From Candidatus Poribacteria bacterium (lineage in GTDB: Bacteria > Poribacteria > WGA-4E > UBA9662): DNA of 46,591 bases. Location of the stretch: positions 1-46,591 of the forward strand of contig JASMLX010000042.1 in assembly GCA_030748495.1 (NCBI GenBank), given 5' to 3'. The number at the start of each line of letters is the position of its first letter. Within the stretch, counting starts at the first letter, position 1. Positions 36,687-45,700 of this stretch are shown here, one piece after another. Position numbers and translations under genes: made by a program. Under the pieces are notes generated by a model. That model saw only the letters and a program-made list of their open reading frames with translations, ran no database searches and was not told where the DNA came from.

Positions 36687-38033
36687 ATGAATAAGCAAGA
36701 TACATTACAAGATATATCAAAGAAAACGGGCAACTTCATTCGAAACTCCGCAACTATAAAAGTTTTATTCATCGGTTTCTTGGTTACAGTCCTTTTAGTT
36801 CCCACATTTATGATCACCTCCCTGATGACGGAAAGGGCCTCAAGAAGAGATTCTGTCATTCAAGAAATCAACCAGAAGTGGGGAAACAGTCAAACTATTA
36901 CAGGTCCTTTTTTTTGCGTTCCATTTAAGTCTTTCCAAACGGATAAAAATGGCGAGTCGAAAGCCCGTATCCGCTATATGAATATTCTGCCAGAAAGATT
37001 GAATATTTCTGGGCAGATCGATCCAAAAATTAGATATAGAAGCATTTACGAAGCTGTTTTATATAACATACAAATCAACATAAATGGCAACTTTGCAATT
37101 CCTATGCTTCATCAGTCTTTTATCCCCGGAGAAAACGTACTTTGGGAAAAAGCCGTATTTTCTGTTGGTATCTCAGACATGAAAGGGATACAGGACAATA
37201 TAATTATCGAATTTAATGACAAAAAATTTAAAGCGAATCCAGGATTAAAAACAACTAATATCGCTTCATCAGGTATCGGGTGCATTATTCCTCTGTCTTC
37301 GACCGCAAAAGAAAATAGCTTTTCCTTAAAACTCAACTTGAATGGTAGTGAACAAATTCACTTTATCCCGGTCGGTGAGACAACCAGCGTTAATCTTAAA
37401 TCAACCTGGCCTTCGCCAAGTTTCAATGGTTCTTTTCTTCCCACGGCTAGAGAAATCACCGAAAAAGGGTTTTCAGCTGATTGGAATATTCTGCATCTAA
37501 ATAGAAATTTCCCTCAATTTTGGGAGGGAAATCAATATAAGGTCAGCGACGCTTACTTTGGGCTGAAACTTTTGATTACTGCTGACACATACCAAAAAAC
37601 CATTAGAATATCGAGATATGCTTTAATGTTTATTGTCTTCACATTTTCTGCTTTTTTCCTTTCGGAAATTATTAATAAAAAAAGAGTTCATCCGATTCAG
37701 TACATTCTTATTGGACTTGCCATCATTTTATTCTATGTTCTGCTTCTTTCAATTTCTGAGCATTTAAATTTTGATTTTGCTTATATATTGTCGGCAGCTG
37801 CAATTACCACTATCATAACTGGCTACTCTGAGAGTATTTTAAAAAACAACCGTTTCACATTAACCGTCTGTGGTATATTGGTTATCCTATATGCATACCT
37901 GTATATCGCCATTCAACTTGAAGACTATGCCCTGATTATGGGCAGTATTGGACTATTGATAGTATTGACCACAGTAATGTATATTACCAGAAAAATAGAC
38001 TGGTATTCTTTGGGTAGAGACCAAATCCAATAA
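36687..38033 (+). CDS. creD: CreD family inner-membrane protein
   Basis: 448-aa membrane protein of the CreD family, linked in other bacteria to envelope integrity and to CreBC-type control. One N-terminal helix (KVLFIGFLVTVLLVPTFMI) is followed by the family stretch REEV-like 'SVIQEINQKWGNSQTITGPF', a large extracytoplasmic region of about 280 residues, then five or six C-terminal helices from about residue 310 (YALMFIVFTFSAFFL onwards). ATG is preceded by AAGGA. The gene is visibly richer in A+T than its neighbours (many AAA, ATT, TTT codons), which suggests acquisition by transfer, perhaps from a Bacteroidetes-like source. No creB or creC partner is in the window. Confidence 0.9.
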   Translation: MNKQDTLQDISKKTGNFIRNSATIKVLFIGFLVTVLLVPTFMITSLMTERASRRDSVIQEINQKWGNSQTITGPFFCVPFKSFQTDKNGESKARIRYMNILPERLNISGQIDPKIRYRSIYEAVLYNIQININGNFAIPMLHQSFIPGENVLWEKAVFSVGISDMKGIQDNIIIEFNDKKFKANPGLKTTNIASSGIGCIIPLSSTAKENSFSLKLNLNGSEQIHFIPVGETTSVNLKSTWPSPSFNGSFLPTAREITEKGFSADWNILHLNRNFPQFWEGNQYKVSDAYFGLKLLITADTYQKTIRISRYALMFIVFTFSAFFLSEIINKKRVHPIQYILIGLAIILFYVLLLSISEHLNFDFAYILSAAAITTIITGYSESILKNNRFTLTVCGILVILYAYLYIAIQLEDYALIMGSIGLLIVLTTVMYITRKIDWYSLGRDQIQ

Positions 38034-38067
38034 AAAATCGCCGGACAGGTACCGATCACTATTATGT

Positions 38068-38270
38068 TACCTTCTGGGGGACGGCTGTGGCACGCGGTCT
38101 ATCTTGCTACGCGGAACGCCTGATCAGGTCCGGGAGAATGTACGCGAGCTCATCTCGGTTTGGGCCCCTAGTGGTGGGTTCGTGTTTCAGCATATTCACA
38201 ACATCTTGGCGGATGTTGCGCCAGAGAACATCCGCCAAGATGTTCGAGGCAGTAAGAGAATGACGATGCC
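38068..38270 (+). pseudogene. C-terminal fragment of a uroporphyrinogen-decarboxylase-family protein
   Basis: Reads LLGDGCGTRSILLRGTPDQ, VRENVRELISVW, GGFVFQHIHNILADVAPENI, the usual C-terminal order of URO-D/MtaA-type proteins ('FWGGGCDTQ..L..GTP..VRE.V...I......GGFVF...HNI.PDVP.ENI'). Directly after ENI the frame is wrong, but one base further on the sequence reads AKMFEAVRE, which is what the family has next, before a stop. So a one-base gain at 38233 or nearby broke the end. The N-terminal 250 or more residues are absent. The break lies inside a perfect 18-bp inverted repeat. Confidence 0.55.
38200..38244. repeat. perfect 18-bp inverted repeat with 9-nt loop
   Basis: AACATCTTGGCGGATGTT (38200-38217) and AACATCCGCCAAGATGTT (38227-38244) are exact reverse complements, separated by GCGCCAGAG. 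The arms overlay the coding sequence for NILADV and ENI/AKMF of the URO-D fragment. No U-run follows, so it is not a standard terminator. Confidence 0.85.
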
Positions 38271-38757
38271 AAACCAAGGAGACTAATCGAGTATGTTCCT
38301 TTGCTGGTAGAGTCACTACCATTGGACCGAAAAAACGGTGAGAACAACAAGATAACCATACAGGAAAAGGCAGGATGAAACCACTTTTAGCATGTGGCTG
38401 TAGAAGGCTAACAACGTAGCTTTCTCGAAGACGCCAATCAGAGATCGGGAAGGATTGATAGATGGTGCCAAACAACTTCGAGGAAACTGCTACTAGATTC
38501 GTGCAGAGAGAACTTCAACCTCTCGCTGGCCATCCGAACCGTTTGCGTGGATGGATTCGGTATGCATCTACAGATGCGGCCGAAAGATATCTATAGAATC
38601 AAGGGTAAGAAGGCCGAATAATTGGGTGCACTGGGCTTTGCGTGCTGCCTTTTTCTACACGAAGCCTAGGATCTTCAATGTTATTTTTCGTCGAGATTTG
38701 AGTGAATCAATGGGTTCATACATTAATCAACCATAGATAAATAGGAGCGTGTTTCAC
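38271..38757. other. stretch without a recognisable gene before the DUF1080 gene
   Basis: About 490 bp with no supported gene on either strand. Short open frames exist but show no domain. The last 15 bases hold the AGGAG ribosome site of the next gene. Confidence 0.35.
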
Positions 38758-39351
38758 ATGAGTAATCAAGAATGGATTTCACTATTTGACGGCCAAACCT
38801 TAGATGGTTGGTCGACGACCGGCAAAGCCGAAGGTTGGGTAGTAGAAGATGGCTCAATCGCCTGCCTGGTCCAAGGGGGTAAATACCTCTATACTTTAGA
38901 GCAGTATGAAAACTTTGTCTTGTCAATTGACTTCAAAATTGCAGAGAAGACCAATAGTGGGATTTTCTTCCGCTGGTCAGATTTGAATGACCCGGTCCAT
39001 ACGGGGATTGAGATTCAAGTTTTTGATAGTTACGGGCAAGAGATACTAGACACCCATACCTGTGGCGCTATCTACGACATGGTTGCTCCATCCAGCAACC
39101 CCTCAAAACCGGCCGGTGAATGGAATAATATTATCATTACCAGTGTTCCGAACCGTATCACAATCGAGAAGAATGGTATCCAAGTCGCCGAAATGGATGT
39201 CGATCAGTGGAATGAGGCGGGAAAGAATGCAGACGGTAGTAAAAACAAGTTCAAATATGCTTGGAAAGATATGCCACAGAGTGGTCACATTGGTTTGCAA
39301 GACCACGGTGGTAAAGTCTGGTTCCGTGAAGTCAAAATTAAATTACTATAA
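38758..39351 (+). CDS. DUF1080 (3-keto-disaccharide hydrolase-like) protein
   Basis: 197 aa from ATG 38758, with AGGAG ten bases upstream; a GTG at 38749 is too close to that site. Concanavalin-like beta-sandwich of the DUF1080 family: WISLFDGQTLDGWSTTGKAE at the start, then GWVVEDGSIACL, NFVLSIDFKIAEKTNSGIFF, HTGIEIQVFDSYG, AGEWNNIIIT and the ending HIGLQDHGGKVWFREVKIK. Members cleave 3-keto-glucosides or otherwise bind glycans. No signal peptide is seen, unlike many homologues, so this one may act in the cytoplasm. It is followed by a phytanoyl-CoA dioxygenase gene 115 bp on. Confidence 0.93.
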   Translation: MSNQEWISLFDGQTLDGWSTTGKAEGWVVEDGSIACLVQGGKYLYTLEQYENFVLSIDFKIAEKTNSGIFFRWSDLNDPVHTGIEIQVFDSYGQEILDTHTCGAIYDMVAPSSNPSKPAGEWNNIIITSVPNRITIEKNGIQVAEMDVDQWNEAGKNADGSKNKFKYAWKDMPQSGHIGLQDHGGKVWFREVKIKLL

Positions 39352-39466
39352 GCGTAAGGACAAATTTCAGGCTGTTTAGGTAAAGAGCTTTATTAGATAG
39401 TTGTTCATCATGAAAGAATTTCAAGTTAATGACAGGATAATGAACGAAGCTGAATAGGTCTAAACT

Positions 39467-40300
39467 ATGCAAATTGTGGAAATCAGTCGATTAGAGATGG
39501 AACAGAGGCAGATGAAACCTGCCAACCTGCAAGCGGCAGTTGAGGCCATGAATCATGATGGCGTCGTATTACTGCCCCAAGTGATCGACATTGATCACAT
39601 CGGTGCCCTTGGAGAGAAGATGCAGGCCGATATCCGCCAACTGGAGGCATCGGAGGGCATCAGCAACAATTGGCAAGGAGTTCGTCCACCTCCATTTGCC
39701 CCTTATCTCTTCAAAGATATCGTTTATAATGAGATGGCAATTGCGGTTACACACCAGCTAATGGGATATGGTGTTTTCCTTGATTCTTATGGGACTAACA
39801 CCGCTTTCGTGGGTGATCAGGTGCAAGGCATTCATGCTGATACCTACCAGCTCTGGCCGAATTTGGCGGTTAATCCCCCGCCCCATTGTATTGTGGTCAA
39901 TGTTTGTTTGGCCGATGTGGACGAAACCAACGGTGGGACTAAAGTCTGGTTAGGCACACATACCGACAAACGGATTTTAGCTAATAATCGACATATAAGC
40001 GAGGAGATGGTAGCAGAGTGGGAACAGAAGCGGCCTTCAGAACAGGTACAGAGTCAAAAAGGTGATTTAATTTTGCGTGACATGCGGGTTTGGCATTGCG
40101 GTATGCCGAATACAACCGATACGCCTCGTCCGATGTTGGCTATGATTCACCGACCGGAGTGGGCATGGAAGTGGGGTTTTGAGGCCGAGCAAGGGAGTGA
40201 AGACTTTTTCAATCACCCCATTTTGGGCAACACAGCGGTCTTCGTCGATGCTCCTATCGACTACTTGCATCAAGGACACAGCAAGCCGAAATTTACTTAG
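39467..40300 (+). CDS. phytanoyl-CoA dioxygenase family protein
   Basis: 277-aa Fe(II)/2-oxoglutarate-dependent oxygenase. Metal ligands of the 2-His-1-carboxylate triad are visible: His123 and Asp125 in QGIHADTYQLW, and His210 in MRVWHCGMPN. The 2-oxoglutarate-binding Arg lies shortly after, in TPRPMLAMIHR. Other typical parts are MNHDGVVLLPQVIDIDHIGA at the start and TNGGTKVWLGTHTDKR. Substrates in this expanded bacterial family are largely unknown. No signal peptide. It lies between DUF1080 and a second, divergent family member. Confidence 0.92.
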   Translation: MQIVEISRLEMEQRQMKPANLQAAVEAMNHDGVVLLPQVIDIDHIGALGEKMQADIRQLEASEGISNNWQGVRPPPFAPYLFKDIVYNEMAIAVTHQLMGYGVFLDSYGTNTAFVGDQVQGIHADTYQLWPNLAVNPPPHCIVVNVCLADVDETNGGTKVWLGTHTDKRILANNRHISEEMVAEWEQKRPSEQVQSQKGDLILRDMRVWHCGMPNTTDTPRPMLAMIHRPEWAWKWGFEAEQGSEDFFNHPILGNTAVFVDAPIDYLHQGHSKPKFT

Positions 40301-40711
40301 CTATCATACCCTATCTGTTTTTGGATACACATGCTTTCTCTTAGAGCGACCTTTTCTTAAAGCGACTAGGCTCCTTTTGTGGTCACTTCTTCTCAACGGG
40401 CAGTTGACAGTTTGGTATCTTCGGTAGCATGTTGATGGTTGTAAGCCTTCAACTATTCGATACTGTTTCACTGTCCATTCTCTGAACTTGATTGTATTTG
40501 GTCTGAGGAGCTATTTTGCCAAATCAGACCAAGATCGTCTCGCTATCAAGTTGGGGATATGCTTCCTCACCTCACCCCACCTCTTTGTGGTTGAAACCCA
40601 ATGCTCACAACCCTTCCCTTCTAAAACTGGAGGGGAGTTAGGGCCGATTCGCCATTGACGAGGTTACGCTGGTTATGCTACCATCCCAAAAATAGAGACG
40701 GTGATTTTAAG
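40301..40711. other. intergenic region between the two dioxygenase genes, with a hairpin
   Basis: About 410 bp with no supported gene. TTGGTCTGA (40498-40506) and TCAGACCAA (40524-40532) form a perfect 9-bp stem with a 17-nt loop. This could be a terminator-like or leader structure, but no U-run follows. A TTG at 40655 is in frame with the next gene but has no ribosome site. Confidence 0.4.
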
Positions 40712-41545
40712 ATGTTAACGGATCAGGAAAAATGGTATTTTGACCATCACGGGTTTATTATCCTGCCCCAAGTTATTTTAGGTAATGACATCGAACGGAT
40801 GTTGGAACTGGGAGACCGTTGGCACGGAATGACGCTTGAAGATCTACCCCATCCGCTGACCTCAACCGCAGATACCCACCCTGACTATTCGCCGACTATT
40901 GCACGCTGGATTAATCATATCCAGTACGCAGACCCGGTCTTTCAACGCTTAGTCTTAAACCCTGAAATCATGAGGGTAATCATCTCTCTGACTCACAGCT
41001 ATCCTGTCCTAGTAGATACAGCGCTGACTAAAAATTATCGTACTTCGGATGACATTCACTTTCACGCTTCAGGCCAAGAATACGAGATTATTGATGACAA
41101 ACCATTCGCGGGCTTTCTCAATGCGGCTATCTCTCTGGTTGATGTACCAAAAGGGACCGGTTTTGTCTGTTTGCCAGGTAGTCACAAGCGACATTTCCAA
41201 CCGCCTGTTCAGACCGAGATCTCAATCTATGATGGAATGCCAACTGTAATCAATTTACCGCTTATGGCTGGCGACTGCCTGATTTTTACTGAGATGCTCT
41301 TTCACGGCGCGCGCCGATGGACGGCGGATTATCCGCGTTTTACTATCTTTAATCGCTACCGAGCCAATCTACCCGATACGTCGCCTGTAGCTACCTATGG
41401 TGATTTGGAAGGTAGCAAAGATCTGATTCCAGAGTCAGTCTACGAACTTCAACAACCGACAACCTCTGCCCAACCTAAACGCATCGTTCAGCAGATTGTC
41501 GCTAATGCCCTTAAACAGAAATCGCCTGTGACGAAGGTAGTGTGA
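40712..41545 (+). CDS. phytanoyl-CoA dioxygenase family protein, second and divergent copy
   Basis: 277 aa from ATG 40712, where the usual N-terminal phrase MLTDQEKWYFDHHGFIILPQ begins. The family outline is clear: AAISLVDVPKGTGFVCLPGS (about 140-160), HKRHFQP, and LFHGARRWTADYPRFTIFNR with the distal His198 and the Arg for 2-oxoglutarate. The proximal ligand site reads DIHFHASGQEYE: His116 or His118 has no Asp two residues on, and Glu123 may supply the carboxylate. It shares little detailed similarity with the upstream family member, so it is not a recent duplication. It is 16 bp upstream of the kinase gene and probably co-transcribed with it. Confidence 0.88.
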   Translation: MLTDQEKWYFDHHGFIILPQVILGNDIERMLELGDRWHGMTLEDLPHPLTSTADTHPDYSPTIARWINHIQYADPVFQRLVLNPEIMRVIISLTHSYPVLVDTALTKNYRTSDDIHFHASGQEYEIIDDKPFAGFLNAAISLVDVPKGTGFVCLPGSHKRHFQPPVQTEISIYDGMPTVINLPLMAGDCLIFTEMLFHGARRWTADYPRFTIFNRYRANLPDTSPVATYGDLEGSKDLIPESVYELQQPTTSAQPKRIVQQIVANALKQKSPVTKVV

Positions 41546-41561
41546 TCTTCTCAAAAAAAGT

Positions 41562-42758
41562 ATGAGAATCCTCTGTACCAACGTCGGTAGCACCTCTTTT
41601 AAATACCAACTACTAGATCTGCAACCGGGTAGTTCTAACCGGTTTTCCAGTGTCTGCAAGGGAGTAGTTGAGCGGATTGGTAATTCTCCATCATATTTTT
41701 CTCACACAGATTCTGCGAACAAAGACGAACTTGGACAAACGCAAGGAGAACTAGAAGCGGCCGACCATTTGGCTTCGGTTCAACACGCCATCAATCTGAT
41801 ACCGGACTTGGAACAGATTGACGGGATTGGGTTCAAAACCGTATTCGCTAAAGACATCTGGCAATCGGCTGTCATCGATCAATCGGTGATCCAGGCATTA
41901 GAAGCCTATATTCCCTTGGCACCGCTCCATAACCCTGCGTATCTGGCAACGATTAGATCTTTTCAGCAGTTATTGCCACAGGTACCACTAGTAGCAGTTC
42001 TTGAAACCGGGTTTCATCAGTCGATACCGGATTATGCTTACGATTTTGGGGTGCCGAGATCTTGGATGGAAAAGCATCGGATTCGGCGATATGGATTCCA
42101 CGGCGCTTCCCACCGTTGGGTCTCGGAGCGAGTTCCAGAGATCCTCAATCGACCTTCAAAAGATCTGAAAATTATCTCCTGTCATCTAGGCGGTAGTTCT
42201 TCCTTGGCAGCTATCAGAGAAGGGAAATCCATTGATACTTCGATGGGTGTATCGACTCAATATGGAGTGCTGCAGTCGACCCGGGTCGGTGACTTAGATC
42301 CGTTTGCCGCTCTATACGTCATGACCCAAGAGGGGTGGAGCCCTACCGAAATTACCCGACAATTGATGGAAGATTCCGGGCTGAAAGGAATCTCTGGCAT
42401 TAGCGGTGATATGCGGGATCTGGAATCTGCAGCCGACAGTGGAAATGACCGGGCCCGTTTAGCAATCCAAGCTTACTGCTACGGTGTTAAAAAGTACATT
42501 GGGGCTTACACCGCAGCTTTGGGAAGCGTCGATGTTTTAGCTTATACCGGTGGTATTGGTGAGAAGAGTATCACTGCTAGATCTACTATTTGTGACGGTT
42601 TAAGTTGGATGGGAATTGAGCTCAATCCGGATAAAAACCAGCAGAACAAACCAGAAACACTGATATCTTCAACTGACAGCCGAGTCAAGATCTTGATTAT
42701 TCCAGCTAACGAGGAATTCATCGTTGCACGTGAAACCGCTCGCCTCCTTTCAAAGTAG
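41562..42758 (+). CDS. acetate kinase family protein with altered active site
   Basis: 398-aa member of the acetokinase (ASKHA) family, which phosphorylates short-chain carboxylates with ATP. Counting from Met1, most residues fall at the Methanosarcina acetate kinase numbers: Asn7 (TNVGSTSFKYQ), His123 (APLHNP), His180 (RYGFHGASH), Arg241 (STRVGDLDP) and Glu384 (NEEFIVARE). Two differ. Residue 148, catalytic Asp in acetate kinase, is Glu (VLETGFHQ). The HRVVHGG segment with Arg91 is replaced by GFKTVFAK. The fold and ATP site look intact, so it may be a different acyl kinase or a weak one. No phosphotransacetylase is near. Its 3' end overlaps the next gene. Confidence 0.88.
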   Translation: MRILCTNVGSTSFKYQLLDLQPGSSNRFSSVCKGVVERIGNSPSYFSHTDSANKDELGQTQGELEAADHLASVQHAINLIPDLEQIDGIGFKTVFAKDIWQSAVIDQSVIQALEAYIPLAPLHNPAYLATIRSFQQLLPQVPLVAVLETGFHQSIPDYAYDFGVPRSWMEKHRIRRYGFHGASHRWVSERVPEILNRPSKDLKIISCHLGGSSSLAAIREGKSIDTSMGVSTQYGVLQSTRVGDLDPFAALYVMTQEGWSPTEITRQLMEDSGLKGISGISGDMRDLESAADSGNDRARLAIQAYCYGVKKYIGAYTAALGSVDVLAYTGGIGEKSITARSTICDGLSWMGIELNPDKNQQNKPETLISSTDSRVKILIIPANEEFIVARETARLLSK

Positions 42759-45700
42759 ACCTATTGCCCAAAGCCAAAGGCCTAATACCTGGCTTTTTGG
42801 CAGGAGTGGTATCTGTGGATGGCTGTGGCTGGTTTCTCTGCTGATACCTGTTTGGGGCTGGGCGCAAGCTATTGTTTTTATCGACCCGCCAGAGGCCGAG
42901 TTACCTACTGTCGGTGAAACCTTGACGTTACAGGTAAAAGTGGATCAGGCGACGAAAGTAGTGGGGTTCCAATTTACCGTTACCTACGACCTAACTGCCC
43001 TGGAGTTCATTCCCAATAGTGTTGTGCTGGGTGACTTTCTGCCGGATGCTCCTAAACCACCCTTTTCCCAATTAGCTGCTGGGCAGATTGGAGCCTTCAC
43101 ATTCTTTGCCACCGCTTTCGGCCAGACTGCAGCCAAAACGGCTGGCGTTTTGGCTGAGATGAAGTTTAAGGTTCTCAAATTTCAGCCATCGACGATAAAA
43201 CTAGTTGAAACTATTCTGTCAGGGCCGGTCGGAAAAGGTGGTGTGGTAGGTAAAGACGATATTATTCCCTCTACGACTAAATTGGGCAAGGTCGTCTTAC
43301 CGGCCGAAAAGCCGCCTGAATCGATCGTTTTTACCTCACCCACTAATCAAGCCCAGTTGAGCGGTGCCTTTCTGCTAAAGCTAGAATACGGAACAAGCTG
43401 GTTTGGTCAGACCGTCCAAATTGTCTATAGTCTGAATGGAGGGAAAAAAAACAGCTTGGCAAAAGCCCCTTTAACCGGCAGTGGGCAGTTCGAAATCCCT
43501 CTTGACACTCTAAAACAAGCCAGGTTTTTTCCCAGTGGCAACTACCAAATCGGGGCAACTATTGCTGACGGTAGCGAAGTCGCCACAGTCTCCTTTCAAC
43601 TCAGAAATCTGGAGTTTATCTTGCCCACAGCAGGTCAAGCTTTCAACGACGAGGTCCCAATCGAGTGGGACTACGGGCCAAGTCTGGAGGGGCAAAAGAT
43701 CATTCTAGGCTACTCTTTCGCTGGCAAAACGAAGGCGCTAGTTGAGCGCGAGGTTGCGACAAAAACGTGGGCGTGGCCAATCAGTGAATTCCCTGGTGGC
43801 GATTACCAACTGGTTGCCCTGTTTGGCGATCAGATTTTGGCCTCTGTGCCGCTGAAAATTGATCATACTTTAGCCAAACCGCCACGGATTCTACCAATTA
43901 AACCGCTGTTCCTCGACCCTGAATTGAGTCCTGTGCAGGTTATTCTGCCGGAACTGGTAGATCCATTACCCGACGGTCAAGTTAAGTGGGAGATCGTAGA
44001 TAAGAATTTGGAAGGAATTGTTGAAGTTATTATCGAAGCCGGAGAAATCGTTGTCGAAGTAGTCGCCGACGAGGGGGATGGCACATTTTCGCTGGTGGCC
44101 ATAGACCAAAAATTAGCCGGTACTGGACGAGAACGTAGCAACCCCGTCGTTATTGAAGTGGTCGTTGGATTTCTGCCTTTAATTGCGATGGAAACCGATT
44201 TTGGCCTTAGTATCGTCTCACCCAAAGTGGGCCAAACATTTGATGTTGCCAGCTACGTCCTCGACGCAGACCCGGTGACCGAGTATGCGTTGACCGTGCG
44301 ATTTGACCCTACCGCTTTGAAGTTCGTCCAAGCGAATAACGGTGAACAAATTCTAACCGATAATTTCCCCTCACCAATTGTCAAAGCTGATACTATCACT
44401 GTTGTTGCCAAAGGTGAACCAGACGAGGAAGAGGAAGAACCCAACCTTGCTTATTTGACTTTTGAAGTGGTTGAGGTCAAAGCCTCATCCATAGAGCTAA
44501 TCGAGACCTCAATTTTTGATCTGGACGGATACCCGATACCGCATGTGATCGACCAACCGGTCGTAGTTAAGGAGAAAGCTCCCACGCTCTTCGACTTCGA
44601 ACTCCCCTCTCCAATTCCAAACCCTACTAACGACATCAAACTGACCAAAGACTTTGCTAACCAGTTAACCAAAGGGGAAATCCTAGAAGAGAAGCCTTTT
44701 ACCCTGGATCTTAAACTATTTCTGAATAAAATTCACCCTGATGCCATAACAGAGTGGTTCTCGCTACCTAATGACGGGGTTGATATAGAAGTCGATACCA
44801 AGACAGGTATAGCTAAATTCACCCCCCTTCAAAACGTTCATGGCCAGACAATCATAAAGGTTGGTGCTGTCGGTGTGGTAGATAAGAAGGAGGGCGAGGT
44901 CACTACTGAAGCGATTCTCAACATTACCCCGGTTGCTGAACCACCAGAACTGTTGTTCTTGAAATCCCCTCCTTTGCAGGTTTCGCAAGGGGAAAAAGGT
45001 GAATTTGATACTGATGATCTTGTTTTTGATGACGATCAGTATAACGACGAACTAACATGGACGGTCGAAGGCAGTGAACATTTAGACGCATTTGTAGAGA
45101 TTGTAGATCTCAAAGCCTATCTGATCATTGAACCAAAAGACGAAACCTGGGCTGGTATAGAGGAAATCACCATTACAGTCACCGACCGAAACAAGAAAGT
45201 CGACGGCACAACAAATCTGACTTCGACAGGTAGGCTGAAGGTATTCGTCAGACAGACGGGCGGCCCGCCCATTTTTATCACCAACACCATTAGTTTTAAT
45301 GAATCGAAAAAAGTTAACGCGAAGACGAGTAACAAGATCATGTGGGAAGAGGTTGTCAGCGACAACGACCCGGTCGCAAAGCTGGATCTCAAGATCGAGA
45401 AAGTTGGGGATCAGATCGAAGTTATTCCCAGCAAACCAACTAAACCTACTAAAACATACAATGTCAATGATGATCTTGTCGGAAGAACCTTAGCCAGTTC
45501 CGTCGTGGATTTAAAAACTGGTGGCTCCATACTAGAAGCAGACATAGAATTAACTCAGGATGACGTTAAGAAACTGCAAAAAGGTGGGATTACAAAGGTC
45601 GAAGTCTTCGATTCCGAAAGTTTTAAACTCACCTTTACCGCTAAAGATAACGACTGGCACGGCACGGAAACCGTTACGATCAGTGTAACCGACACAGACA

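Noticed and set aside
38107..38475. 122-codon minus-strand open frame
   Set aside because: It runs antisense through the URO-D fragment and the palindrome and has no protein features.
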